DNA from: Coniferiporia sulphurascens
Taxonomy: Eukaryota > Basidiomycota > Agaricomycetes > Hymenochaetales > Hymenochaetaceae
Length of the DNA stretch: 64,000 nucleotides
Direction of reading: 5' to 3'
NCBI GenBank assembly: GCA_002794785.1
Contig: NBBA01000017.1
Span: forward strand, 682,001 to 746,000
Shown: positions 31,801 to 41,157 of the stretch, piece by piece
Position numbering within the stretch: the stretch's first letter is position 1
How the letters are laid out: each line of letters starts with the position of its first letter
Position numbers and translations under genes: made by a program
The notes under the pieces: generated by a model
The model's input: only the letters and a program-made list of their open reading frames with translations
The model's database searches: none
Told to the model about the DNA's origin: nothing

Positions 31801-31903
31801 GCGATAACCTATTCCCAAGAGGCCCGGAGCCGACAGGTTGGATGTGTCGGCCAGTGCCCCTGTGAGCTCCGTGAGGAGTATGGGCAGGGCAGCTGGTTGA
31901 GGT
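28884..31903 (-). mobile_element. L-I left part: 3' UTR, RNase H and RT
   Basis: Minus-strand LINE with its poly(A) end at 28884 and standard 3' UTR (C7/G7 hairpin near 28930-28950). It is cut at GCTGGTTGAGGT (31892-31903), where L-KL is inserted; the same 12 bases recur at 45461-45472 and L-I continues there into the linker and endonuclease. It inserted into the X copy 2. Confidence 0.9.
29197..31903 (-). pseudogene. L-I ORF2 RT and RNase H
   Basis: A single frame. RT from 31818: PLKWVVDTYPDEILTLFNDCLHLGHHPECW, KPNKKDPFLP, AVDIQGFFDLVHPQLL (motif A Asp kept), GTPQGSPVSPILS, ALAYVDNHLIICIG (motif C second Asp is Asn), GLNIEAAKTECLHFHPP and RWLGIWWDPGLSFKPH. One TGA at 30391-30393 replaces arginine in GRVRF. 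RNase H from 30354: VFMDGSCIDNKSGSAIC, ATATDTEEFPLA, FFLSDSLIALHLF and WCPGHSDIPRNEWADTEAKL. It ends LELTGTLPPFPLE-like, with a stop at 29197. Confidence 0.9.
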
Positions 31904-32247
31904 CAGTAACCACCACCTTTTTTTTATTTTTTATTTTTTATTATTATTCCTGCAGTGTTACATAATTACAAGCTGCCCCCCTGAAGGGGGGGCCCTAACT
32001 ATAGAAACCATGGAGGTGCCCGTCATTGCGCATCGCACAAAACTGGGCAGGGGCTCTGCTCCCCGAGGGGTGCCAAAGTGTGAAGAGCCCCTATTGAGAT
32101 AACAAGAAACAATGCGAGGAGGAGGAATACATATCGCTATGAACCAACCGTGTGGTTAAAGGCAGGCAAAAGTAAGAAGCTTAGAATTGGAAGGGGAGGG
32201 CGAGAGTGCCAGCCGGGACATATCCAGAGGAATTCGAAAGGTGGGCA

Positions 32248-35200
32248 CTAATCCGAAGGAAAAGGAGGGAGTGTACCTGATAGCTCCATAAGGGCTGGGT
32301 CCGAGTCCCTGGTTCGAGGTCCGAGCATACTACGCATGTAATCCCATAGGAGGTCCAGGTCCATATCCTCATCGGTGGGGTGGCTGTCTAGGTCCATTGC
32401 AGCAAACGACAGCCAGATGGCGCCCACGGCTCGGTCAGAAAGGCGGTTAAGATGCCCTGTCAGCTTTAGCCAGTGGCACAGAACTGGGAGGCAGTTTTCG
32501 TCAGCCCACTCTGAGTGGTGGGTTGGGAGAGGGTCACACAGTGGCCACACGTGCCATATCCACAGGTGGAAGGTGCTGCAGCCGCCGAGGATGTGGGCAG
32601 TTGACTGTGCAGGCCAGGGGGGGTGGTTGTGCCACCTGCAATGCGAGATCAAGCCATGTCTGCGCCGGTAGGCTGAGTCAAAGCTCAGCCAGTAACCCCT
32701 GTAGGGACCGGCATGACAGAGGACCTGTGCTACTGCAGATAGCTCACTGCATGGGTGGTCGACCGAATGCATAAGCAGCTTCTGAGGTCGGCGTGAGGGT
32801 AAGCCGTGAACTGCCAAGTACTTGTCGGCAGTGGAGGCGAGGGGGCGGGCTAGTGAGAGCGACCATCGCTCCATGAGGGTGTGGATGGCGACCTCTTTTA
32901 GTGCGGAGGTGGAGGGTTTGAGTTCGGATGGGGGGAGCTCTGTCGCCAGCTTCGCTTCCATGTCAGCCCATTCATTGCCAGGGATGTTTGAGTGTCCGGG
33001 GCACCATACGAAGTGAATGGTGAGCTGGGGGTACGAATCCAGCAGAGTCTCCACACCCGCTTTCCAGATGTGTAGGGGGTGGGCGCCAGGGGTGGCAGCC
33101 CACATGCGGAAAAGGTGTAGAGCGGTCAGTGAATCGGACAGGAAGAAGATGTCCGATGCGACGTGCAGTTGCGCCAGGAGGTGGCGTGCTACCCAGCCCA
33201 GGGCCGTGGCGAGGGAGAACTCCTCAGCGTCCGTGGCTGTGGCACAGGTGGGGGACTCCAGTCGACGAGATCGGAGTCGGCTATGGCCAAGCATGGCACA
33301 GATGGCCGAGCCCGACTTATTTTCCATGTGGGAGCCATTGGTAAATACTTGGATGTGGGGGGTGGAGCCGAGTGCGCAGGCGGCCTTCGCAAAGGACTTG
33401 TGGGTGTCTGCGCTGACTGGGGCTCTAGGTGTGGTGAAACGTACTCGGCCCTGAGTAAAGGCCAGGGGGTCCGTCCATGGGGGATGCATGTATGCAGGGA
33501 CTTGTTGAACCCGGGGGGCTCAGACCTGCAATGAAAGGGAGAAAGGTCTGTTAGCTACGTTTTTAAATAATTTGCGGCCAATGGAGTGCAGGGTGCGCCA
33601 GAGGCGCAGAGAATGGGTAGTCTTTATATATTCGAAATAGAAAGAGAGAGGGGGAACAGAGCAAAGAAAATTAGTGGAGTGGGGGGAGGCGCCTTTAAAG
33701 ACGCCCAGGATCCAGCGGCAAGCCGTGTTTTGCACAGCCTGGAGGCGGTTTACCAAGGTTTTTTGGCAGTGGCCATGGTACCAAACTGGTGCTCCCCATG
33801 AAAGGACAGAGCGGACGCATGAGGTATAAAGGCGGTGGAGGAGGAGGGCCGAGATGCCATGTTGGGTGTTGCCCAGGATGCGGAGGGCGGCGAGAGTGGA
33901 GAGCCCTTTGGAGCACATGCACTCAACATGAGGCTTGAAGGAGAGGCCCGGGTCCCACCAGATCCCCAACCACCAGAGTGGGATTGAGGGGCGGATCAGG
34001 GTGTCGGGGTCGACCTGTACCCCAGCCATGTCCCAGCCATTGTAACCGGTGCATTGCCAAGGGGGGTGAAAGTGGAGGCACTCTGTCTTGGTGGCTTCGA
34101 TGTTGAGACCGATGGTGCCGAAGAGGGTGTCGAGTTGTTTGTAGGCGTGGGCTAGGGCATGGCAGTTGGATGCCACTGAAGGACCTACACAAATGAGTAA
34201 GTGGTCATCAACGTATGCCAGGGTGGTGGTGCCAGCTTGGTGGAAGTGCCAGAGGACCACCCCTGCAAATATAGTTGACAGGATGGGGGAGACTGGCGAG
34301 CCCTGAGGGGTGCCGAAGTCGGGTTTGGGAGCTGTTGGGAGAGTGGTGCCATTGAAAGCGACGGCTACCTGCCAGTCTGTCATGAAGGATAAACACCAGT
34401 CAGCCATGTCTGGCATGCAACCGAGGTCTAGCAGCTGTCGGTGGAGGAGCTGTGGGTGCACCGAGTCGAAGAAACCCTGGATGTCGACTGCTAGGACTGA
34501 ACATATGAGGCCCTCTGAGTGGGCATGTTCTGCAATCTGTAAAAGGTGCTGGGTGGTGTCATAGACCGAGTGGCCTTGGCACCCCCCATATTGGTTAGGT
34601 GGCAACCAGCCCCACGTGTTGGCGAGGAACTGGAGCCAGTTAGCTATAATCTTTTTGAGGAGTTTCCCTAAGGTCTCCTTGAGGGTGATGGGCTGGTATG
34701 AATGTGGTGAGAAGGGGTCCTTCTTGTTTGGCTTCCGGAGCATTACCACCTTTGCCGCCCACCAGCACTTGGGGTGGTGCCCCAAACATAGGCAGTCGTT
34801 GAAAAGTGAAAGAATCTCGTCGGGGTAGGCTTCCACCACCCATTTCAGGGGGCGGTAACCTATTCCCGAGAGGCCCGGAGCCAACAAGTTGGATGTGTCG
34901 GCCAGTGCCCCCATAAGCTCCACAAGGAGTATGGGTGGGGCAGCTGGTTGAGGTGGTTGCTGCAGGGTGTTGGCCGCTGCTTGTGGTGGGGGGGCATGAA
35001 GAAGGTTTTGCGGAAAAGCTCACCTTTCTCATCATCCGTTTGGGTGAAGGTGCCGTCTCGTCTTTTCAGCAATGGGATGGGAGTGGGTCAGTTGCCTAGG
35101 CCACGTTTGGCCCAGTTCCAGATGTTGGAGGCGTCCACTTCCGATGCCTGGTCAGCATAGAACTGCCATTTGGCCGTCCATACACCCCTTTTAAAGGCTC

Positions 35201-36244
35201 TTCTTGCTGATGCACACTGGAGGGGGGTGGTGGCCGTTGTAATTGCGGATAGGAGGGTCTTGCAGTGGGGTGACCACCATGGGACTTCCGTTTTCGATGG
35301 CTTTGAAAGGCGGGTGAACAGCTGGAGGGTGGTGACCATGGAGTCGATGACTGCTTTGGCTTTGGTGTCCAGGGCGTGGGTGTCATGCCCTGGTAGTCGG
35401 AAGGCTGATTCGAGGAGAGGGAAGGCTATGTTGGTCCATTCCTCCTTGTCAGCGGGGAGTAGCTGGCGTGTCTTTAGGACCAGATGTGGGGGCCAGAATG
35501 GCAGTGACCATCGCAGGATGGTGTGGTCGGACAGTGGTGATGGGTCGGAGGTGGCTGAATCTAAGATAGAGTCAGGGTTGACTGCAGGTGGGGCCCAAAT
35601 CATGTCTATGGGGCACCGATGGCAATGCCTGTCGGGCTGCGAGTCAGAGTCAGGAAGATGGGCAGGCGCCAGGCCGTGCCCACAGAAGAAATTGTCGAGG
35701 GGTTGCGCCCCCAAATCATCTTGTCGTGGGATGGAGAAGTCGGACCATGTGTGGTGGCGATGGTTGAAGTCACCCACTGTGAGTAGGGTGGTGGCTAGCA
35801 CCGAGGGGAGTGAGAGTAAGAAGGACTCACCAGGGTACTGGGGGGAGGCGTTCTCTTGGTCTGGGGGGTGCATACCGTAGTAGTTGCACACCTGGAGGGT
35901 GAATTGGGATCGTACCTCCACCATCAGTACATCGGTGCTGTGGGATGTGGCTCCGAGGATCGACCAGGAGGTGGGGGGAGGGCCCTGGATACATACGTGA
36001 CTACTCGAGGGCGAACCTCTGGTGGTAGGATGGGTATGTAGCCCGGGATGGTTGGGACGTTAAGGACCAGGGTGCTGGTCAGGTCAGTGAGTGAGGGTTG
36101 CAGGCCTATTTGATACCAGGGCAGTTCCTGGATAAGAATTAGGTGCGGAGGGGATGGGTCAGTGGTAAGGACAGGGATTAGGGAATGTATCGCCACTAGT
36201 GAGCAGGCAGCGTTCCACTGCAGAATAGAGAGTGTCTCTATCAT
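32248..36244 (-). pseudogene. L-J ORF2, two single-base frameshifts and two TGA
   Basis: Length is 3997 nt against 3999 in three sister copies, matching two 1-nt deletions, near 35975 (G-run after RALPP) and near 34995 (G-run at FFMPP). TGAs near 35087 (NRPTPIP) and 33519 (VRAP) replace arginine. Endonuclease motifs: LIQELPWYQIG, GDFNHRHHTW, LSDHTILRW. RT: VDIQGFFDSVHPQLL, GTPQGSPVSPILSTIF and TLAYVDDHLLICVG, with catalytic residues present. RNase H (32248-33489, open): VFTNGSHMENKSGSAIC (first Asp is Asn), ATATDAEEFSLA, FFLSDSLTALHLF, WCPGHSNIPGNEWADMEAKL. Homopolymer frameshifts could also be sequencing errors. Confidence 0.92.
36225..36244 (-). promoter_or_regulatory. ORF1-stop/ORF2-start overlap with hairpin, L-J
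   Basis: TCAT at 36241-36244 is ATGA on the minus strand: TGA ends ORF1 and ATG starts ORF2. ATAGAGA at 36225-36231 and TCTCTAT at 36235-36241 form a 7-bp stem with a 3-nt loop that starts right at the overlap. Equivalent hairpins sit at the same place in L-H, L-P, L-R, L-KL and L-S. Confidence 0.65.
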
Positions 36245-38304
36245 ATTTCCTCCATCTGATCATCGGTGGGGTCAGCAGCGAGGGCCTCTTCGATTTGATG
36301 GTAGTGCCTCTTCTTGGGGCAGGCCGGCAAGGTGGCGAGGTGGTCGCCTTTGCAGTTGTTGCAGAGGTGGGGGTGAGGGCATGTGTTGCCTTCGGGCACT
36401 GCGTCTGTCATGCAGTGGGCGCACAATTTGCAGTGGTTGCGGGTCAGATGAGCACCTGCACAGTCAGTGCAGCATGGTTGAGCTCGGCAGCCCTTGGTTC
36501 CGTGGCCGAGGCCCTGGCACTGCTCACATTGGGTGAGGGTGGGGCGGATGGGTGGGACTGAGAGCCAGAGGGCGGATCCGAACATCCAGACGTGGGGCCT
36601 CTTGAGGAGCCTTTCACGGATGGAGCCGTTGGGGTCGACAAAGGAGAAGACCACTGGGCACCTGTCGAGTGTTGGCAGGTGATCCTTGGTGGCAGCGAAG
36701 TGGGGGGTGACTACAAAGTCGAGGTTGCGGAGTGCCGGATTGTGCCGGATTTCAGCCATCAGGGCCTTCTCGTTTATGGTGTGTCCATTTTGGCTGAACA
36801 AGAAGTCCTTGCAAGGCACCATGGAGATGCACAGTGCGGACCAGGGGCGGACTCTGGAGGGGGTTAGCAAGAACGCAGTTGGGACGTTAATCCCTGCTGC
36901 TATGCACTTGGTGCGCATATGGGATGCGTAGGCCGCGGAGTGACGATCAATGATCGTTTCCATGGTCGGGTTAGCGGAGGATGGGTGTGTCATGAACATG
37001 GTCACGATGTTCCCCTTCATGTTGTAGGAAGAGGACGGGACCGGGACTTGGTCTGTGGTGGGGAGGGAAGCGAAGAACTCATGGGGTGTCTTGGTCAGGG
37101 CCATTGCTGACTTCTGGTTTTCGGCCTGTATGCTGACTGTGGGGGTGAGGACCAAGGTTGTGTCCTTGGCATACATTGTTGGCAGGGGGGGCACCTTCCT
37201 CTGGCGTTTCTTCTTCTGTGCTGGGCTGATGACTGCTCCGGTGGCTGGGGCCACTGGAGCTGGGTTGGTGGCTGTTGGGGGGGCCGCTGCTGTGGCGACC
37301 TGCACATAGGAGGTGGGGGCAGCCTGGATGGCGGCCTGTGGAGCGGGTTGCTGTTGTTGTTGCTGCTGTTGTCGGGGGGCAGGCCTAGAGCTGATGGAAG
37401 CCATCTGACGTGAAATGGAAGCTACATCAGTTGTCAGGCACTTGACTGCTTCAGTCAGCGCCCTCATTTCTGGGGTCACAGGGGCGGTGCCGGGGGTCCT
37501 GGTGGTGGCCAGGGCCCTTTGGTGGGGGCGAGCTGGGGCGAAGGGTTCCGGGAGGGCGATTTCTGCCCCCTCCCTCATGAAGTTATAGGCCATCACCATG
37601 TTGTGGTAGATGATGTGCTGGGGGTCGTTCCTTTCTTGTACGATATTGGCCACTGTTGTTTGGAGGTTCCAGAGAAGGTCTCCGACAAACTGAGTGGCTT
37701 TGATGTTGATGTCTTTGGTGGTGGCATCCAGGGTTTCTTTATCGAAGTTGTCCAGGGCTCGAGAGAGGGCATGCATGAACCCCGAGGTGTGGGGTTCATG
37801 TTGCTGTTGGGTCGGGGGTCCTCTCGGGGTGAGGGGCAACATGGCGGCGGAGGAGTGTTTCTGCCCGAGGCTTGCACCTCCCACCTGTTGCGGGGGGGTA
37901 TGGGGGTCGACGGCCATCTCTGGGGCTGTCTCACTGAATTCATTGGAGCCATGGATCGACCCTACCAAGGCTGCTGGGGAGGCGGCTCGGGATGCCTGCC
38001 TTGACTCTGTGCGCGCTTGGGCGGTGAAATCGTAGGCCGACACCAGTTGGGAGTCACCGATGGCTGGGGAGGGTGCCAGGGTGTCCAGGGAGGAGGTCAA
38101 TGGCAGGAAGCTGGTGAGGGGTTCTCTGTTGGGGGTGGTGTGGGCGGCCGATCTGTGTCGAGTGGCAGCGGCTGCACCAGCGGATGCCCAATTAGCGGCC
38201 ATCCTGGCAACCCAGTTGGGGTCAGCATTGGCCGATGGGGTGGGTGGGGGGTTGGTTCGAGTTGTTCGATGGAGTGTGTTCCTGTAATCGCCTAGGTTCG
38301 ACAT
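36241..38304 (-). CDS. L-J ORF1: uninterrupted 687-aa gag-like protein
   Basis: The only uninterrupted full-length LINE ORF1 in the window. It starts MSNLGDYRNTLHRTTRTNPPP just after a 5' UTR of about 60 nt. Residues 1-300 are Ala/Pro-rich with the conserved SRALDNFDKETLDAT and QFVGDLLWNLQTTV blocks. A Gln run lies near residues 310-317. Basic KKKRQRK is followed by MYAKDTTLVLTPTVSIQ and SMVPCKDFLFSQNGHTINEKALMAEIRHNPALRNLDFVVTPHF. Between about 590 and 665 are three Cys/His knuckles: CEQCQGLGHGTKGC (CX2CX4HX4C), CTDCAGAHLTRNHCKLC and CNNCKGDHLATLPAC. The protein should bind LINE RNA and form the particle. Its stop overlaps the ORF2 start (ATGA). Confidence 0.93.
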   Translation of the reverse strand: MSNLGDYRNTLHRTTRTNPPPTPSANADPNWVARMAANWASAGAAAATRHRSAAHTTPNREPLTSFLPLTSSLDTLAPSPAIGDSQLVSAYDFTAQARTESRQASRAASPAALVGSIHGSNEFSETAPEMAVDPHTPPQQVGGASLGQKHSSAAMLPLTPRGPPTQQQHEPHTSGFMHALSRALDNFDKETLDATTKDINIKATQFVGDLLWNLQTTVANIVQERNDPQHIIYHNMVMAYNFMREGAEIALPEPFAPARPHQRALATTRTPGTAPVTPEMRALTEAVKCLTTDVASISRQMASISSRPAPRQQQQQQQQPAPQAAIQAAPTSYVQVATAAAPPTATNPAPVAPATGAVISPAQKKKRQRKVPPLPTMYAKDTTLVLTPTVSIQAENQKSAMALTKTPHEFFASLPTTDQVPVPSSSYNMKGNIVTMFMTHPSSANPTMETIIDRHSAAYASHMRTKCIAAGINVPTAFLLTPSRVRPWSALCISMVPCKDFLFSQNGHTINEKALMAEIRHNPALRNLDFVVTPHFAATKDHLPTLDRCPVVFSFVDPNGSIRERLLKRPHVWMFGSALWLSVPPIRPTLTQCEQCQGLGHGTKGCRAQPCCTDCAGAHLTRNHCKLCAHCMTDAVPEGNTCPHPHLCNNCKGDHLATLPACPKKRHYHQIEEALAADPTDDQMEEI

Positions 38305-38419
38305 GGGGGAGTTTTAGCTGCCCACACTAGTCAATGGTGGTGGTTACTGGTCAAGAAGGGTGGGGAAGCAGCAACCACCGCCATTGACTAGTGCGGGCAG
38401 CTAAAACTCCCCCATGTCG
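38302..38419. promoter_or_regulatory. Divergent LINE 5' ends forming a long inverted repeat
   Basis: The L-J 5' UTR (minus) and the L-KL 5' UTR (plus) are head to head. CATGGGGGAGTTTTAGCTGC on one side mirrors GCAGCTAAAACTCCCCCATG on the other, and the homology continues through the CACTAGTCAATGG and AACCACC parts, leaving only about 25 unpaired bases. The two ORF1 start codons are 110 bp apart (38304 and 38414). LINE promoters are internal to the 5' UTR in general, so this is likely a divergent promoter pair; as DNA or RNA it could form a cruciform or hairpin. Confidence 0.7.
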
Positions 38420-41139
38420 AACCCCAGTGGATACAGGAATGCTCTATGTTCGACTTGACTACCCCTCCCACCTCCCTCATTGGCCAGCACCAATGCCGAC
38501 AGGGCCGCTAGGGCTGCCGCCAACTGGGTGGCTGCTGGCAACACCGCTGCCGCTTTACACAGCACAACCCCCACCCCCGCCCAAATCGACCCAGGCCTCC
38601 CGGCGTCGTCCCCAGACGCTCTCCGGCTCGCCCCATCACCCGTCATCGGAGTCTTGAACACCGAGTTCACTTGGGCCTTCGAACACGTCAGCTGCCCCCC
38701 TCAACAGGGTCCAACCCCCCTGCTGGCTCCAATGAGTTTGGGGAGATGGAAGACATCCTTGAGAACCTGCACACACCTTCGCCACCACTCACCAACAAAT
38801 GATCGTCGGACAACCTATCCCCACACACCCCCGACCACCCACATACTTGGTGGCTGCAGCACCTTCCACTCATGGATACGACACATGTGGCCGCCTCGGG
38901 ACCCTCTCCCAGTCCACCACTCAGAGTGGGCTGATGAAAACCACCTCCCAGTTCTGCGCTGCTGGCTTAAGCTGACAGGGCACCTAAACCGCCTCTCTGA
39001 CCGCACCGTGGGCGCCATCCGGCTATCTTTTGCCACAATGGACCTAGCTGGACACCCAACCGACAAGGATATGGACCTGGACCTCCTAAGGGACTACATG
39101 CGTCGTATGCTCGGACCTAGAACACAGGACTCAGACCCAGCCCTTTTGGAGCTATCAGGTATGCTCCCCCCCTTTCCGCTCAAGTAACAGCCTGCCTTTC
39201 AGATTCCCACAAGATACGTCTCGGCCGGCACTCTCGCCCTCCCTTTCCATTTCTAAGCCTCCTACGTTAACCTGCCCTCACCTGCATGGTTGGTTCAAAG
39301 CGATATGTATCCCTCCCTCCCATATTTTCTCTTATTAAATAGGGGCTCTTCACACTTCAGCACCCCTTGGGGAGCAGAGCCCCTGCCCAGTTTTGTGCGA
39401 TGCGCAATGACAGGTGCCTCTGTTGTTATGTAGTTAGGGCCCCCCCTGAAGGGGGGGCAGCTTGTAATTATGTAATACTGCAGGAATAATAATAATAATT
39501 AAAAAAAAAAAACACCCCCCAACCACGCCTGCATGAACAGTTCAAGCCACACATGTCGGGCTTCATGTACGCCATCTCCCGAGCACTAGAGGACTTCAAC
39601 CAAAAGACCCACTGCTACAACCCTGAAGAGATCGACTGAGCAGCTGCTAAATTTGTTGGCAACCTTTTTTGGAATGTCCAACAGACTATTGCCGGTGTAT
39701 TTAGGGATGAGAAGGACCCCCAGCACATTGTCTCCTGTAACCTGGAGATGGCCTACAACATCACGAGGGGGGGGGTGGAAGCCTCCCTGCCAGCGCCCTT
39801 TGCCCCAGCTCGCCCCCAACAAAGGACCCCGACCACCGCCCCACAACCCTCTGCCCTGATCAGGACCCCCGGAACTGCTAACATGTCACCCGATGTGGCT
39901 GCGCTGACAAATATTGTCAAACAGCTCTCCACAGAAGTCACCTCCATCTCCCAGCAAGTTTCAACCCTTGTCAACCAGCCTGCGCCCCAAGCCCCACAGG
40001 CCCAGAAGGCCCAGGCCCCCACCGCCACCACCACCCAGACCGCCAACAATGCGGCACCAACCTCCTCCTACACCCAGGTGGCGGCCACCCCAGCCCCACC
40101 TACAACCTCCAACCCCAACCCAGTTGCACTGGCTCTGGGCACAGTCTTTATGACCATGACCCACAAGAAGAAGAAAAAGCAATGACAGGTCCCACCCCTG
40201 CCCCCGGTCTATGCCAAGGACCCAACCCTGGTCCTCATCCTGGCCATTGTCCCCAAAACCGAGCTACAGCTCCCGGCTATGCGCCTCACCACCACCGCCC
40301 GTGAGTTCTTCACTTCCTTACCCACCACTGACAAAGTCACGGTTCTCGCATCCTTGTTCAACGTGAAGGGAAACCTTGTGACCTCTTTTGCCAAGCGACC
40401 CTCCTCTGCCTCACCCGCCACCGACATGATCATAGACCGTCACTCAGTGGCATTTGCGGCCCATATGTGCGACAGGTGCCTATCCACGACAGCCGATCAA
40501 ATCTTCACCCGGTTTACCCTCACCCCAGTCCGTGTCTGCCCCCGGTCCACCCTCCGCATCTCCATGGTGCCATGTGTGGACTATCTCTTTGGTCAAAACG
40601 GCCACACCATCTCCCCGAAGGCCCTAATGGCCGAAATCCGGAACAACCCGGTGCTCCGCACCCTCGACTTCATCATCGATCCCCACTTTGCAGCCACAGA
40701 GGACCACCTTCCAACCCTCCAGAAGTGCCCTGTGGCTTTCTCCTTCTCCAACCCCGATGGATCAATTCACACACAGCTCCTCAAGCGCCCACACATCTGG
40801 CTGTTCAGCGCCTCCCTCTCCCTCTCCGTCCCTCCCTATCGCCCCAGCCTCACCCAATGTGAACACTGCCAGGGCCTAGGCCATGGGACGAAAGGCTGCC
40901 GCACCCAGCCATGCTGCGCCGACTGCAGAGGGGGTCATCTAACCCACAACCATTGTAAGTCATGCGCATCCTGCACCACCGAAGCCATTGAGGGCGACCA
41001 CTGCCCTCACCCTCGCTACTGCACTAACTGCAAAGGCGACCACCCCGCCACCCTCCCTCAATGTCCCAAGAAATGGCGCTACCGCCAGATCATGGAGGCC
41101 GTAGAGGGGCCCAATGACAAACACATGGAGGACCAATGA
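38414..41139 (+). pseudogene. L-KL ORF1 (second-subfamily gag-like), split by L-M
   Basis: Begins MSNPSGYRNAL at 38414, then SLASTNADRAARAAANWVAAGNTAAALHSTTPTPAQIDPGLPASSPDALRLAPSPV. A one-base shift near 38700 and L-M (38839-39512) break it. It resumes MSGFMYAISRALEDFNQKTHCYNPEEID, a TGA (TGG in L-S), then KFVGNLFWNVQQTIAG, SPDVAALTNIVKQLSTEVTSISQQVSTLVNQPAPQAPQAQ (heptad-like), KKKKKQ, TGA, and after 40186 open to the end: SMVPCVDYLFGQNGHTISPKALMAEIRNNPVLRTLDF. Knuckles are CEHCQGLGHGTKGC, CADCRGGHLTHNHCKSC and CTNCKGDHPATLPQC. It overlaps ORF2 by ATGA at 41136-41139. Confidence 0.9.
38839..39512 (+). mobile_element. L-M: short 5'-truncated LINE in L-KL ORF1
   Basis: Plus-strand LINE tail starting in the ORF2 C-terminus (THILGGCSTFHSWIRHMWPPRDPLPVHHSEWADENHLPVLRCWLKLTGHLNRLSD to LELSGMLPPFPLK, stop at 39185-39187). 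The 3' UTR follows with a C7/G7 hairpin near 39444-39466, TAATAATAATT and an A run to 39512. Flanks are CACCCCCGACCAC (38826-38838) and the near match CACCCCCCAACCAC (39513-39526), a target duplication with two differences. It interrupts L-KL ORF1. Confidence 0.88.
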
Positions 41140-41157
41140 ATAGAGACATCTCTATTC
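41136..41157 (+). promoter_or_regulatory. ORF1-stop/ORF2-start overlap with hairpin, L-KL
   Basis: ATGA at 41136-41139 ends ORF1 and starts ORF2. GAATAGAGA (41138-41146) and TCTCTATTC (41149-41157) form a perfect 9-bp stem with a 2-nt minimal loop (more likely 8 bp and a 4-nt loop). Compared with the first subfamily, both arms carry the matching extra A and T, so the stem is kept while the sequence and the encoded residues (MNRDISIL against MIETLSIL) change. Confidence 0.7.

Larger units (their letters stand above)
31918..38368 (-). mobile_element. L-J: full-length LINE with intact ORF1
   Basis: Minus-strand, about 6.45 kb: T-rich tail at 31918, 3' UTR to 32247, ORF2 32248-36244, ORF1 36241-38304, 5' UTR to about 38362. 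It is flanked by a 14-bp duplication, CAGTAACCACCACC at 31904-31917 against the same with two transitions at 38369-38382. A few extra bases (38363-38368) lie between the usual 5' terminus and the duplication. Nothing is inserted in it. It lies head to head with the L-KL ORF1. Confidence 0.93.
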
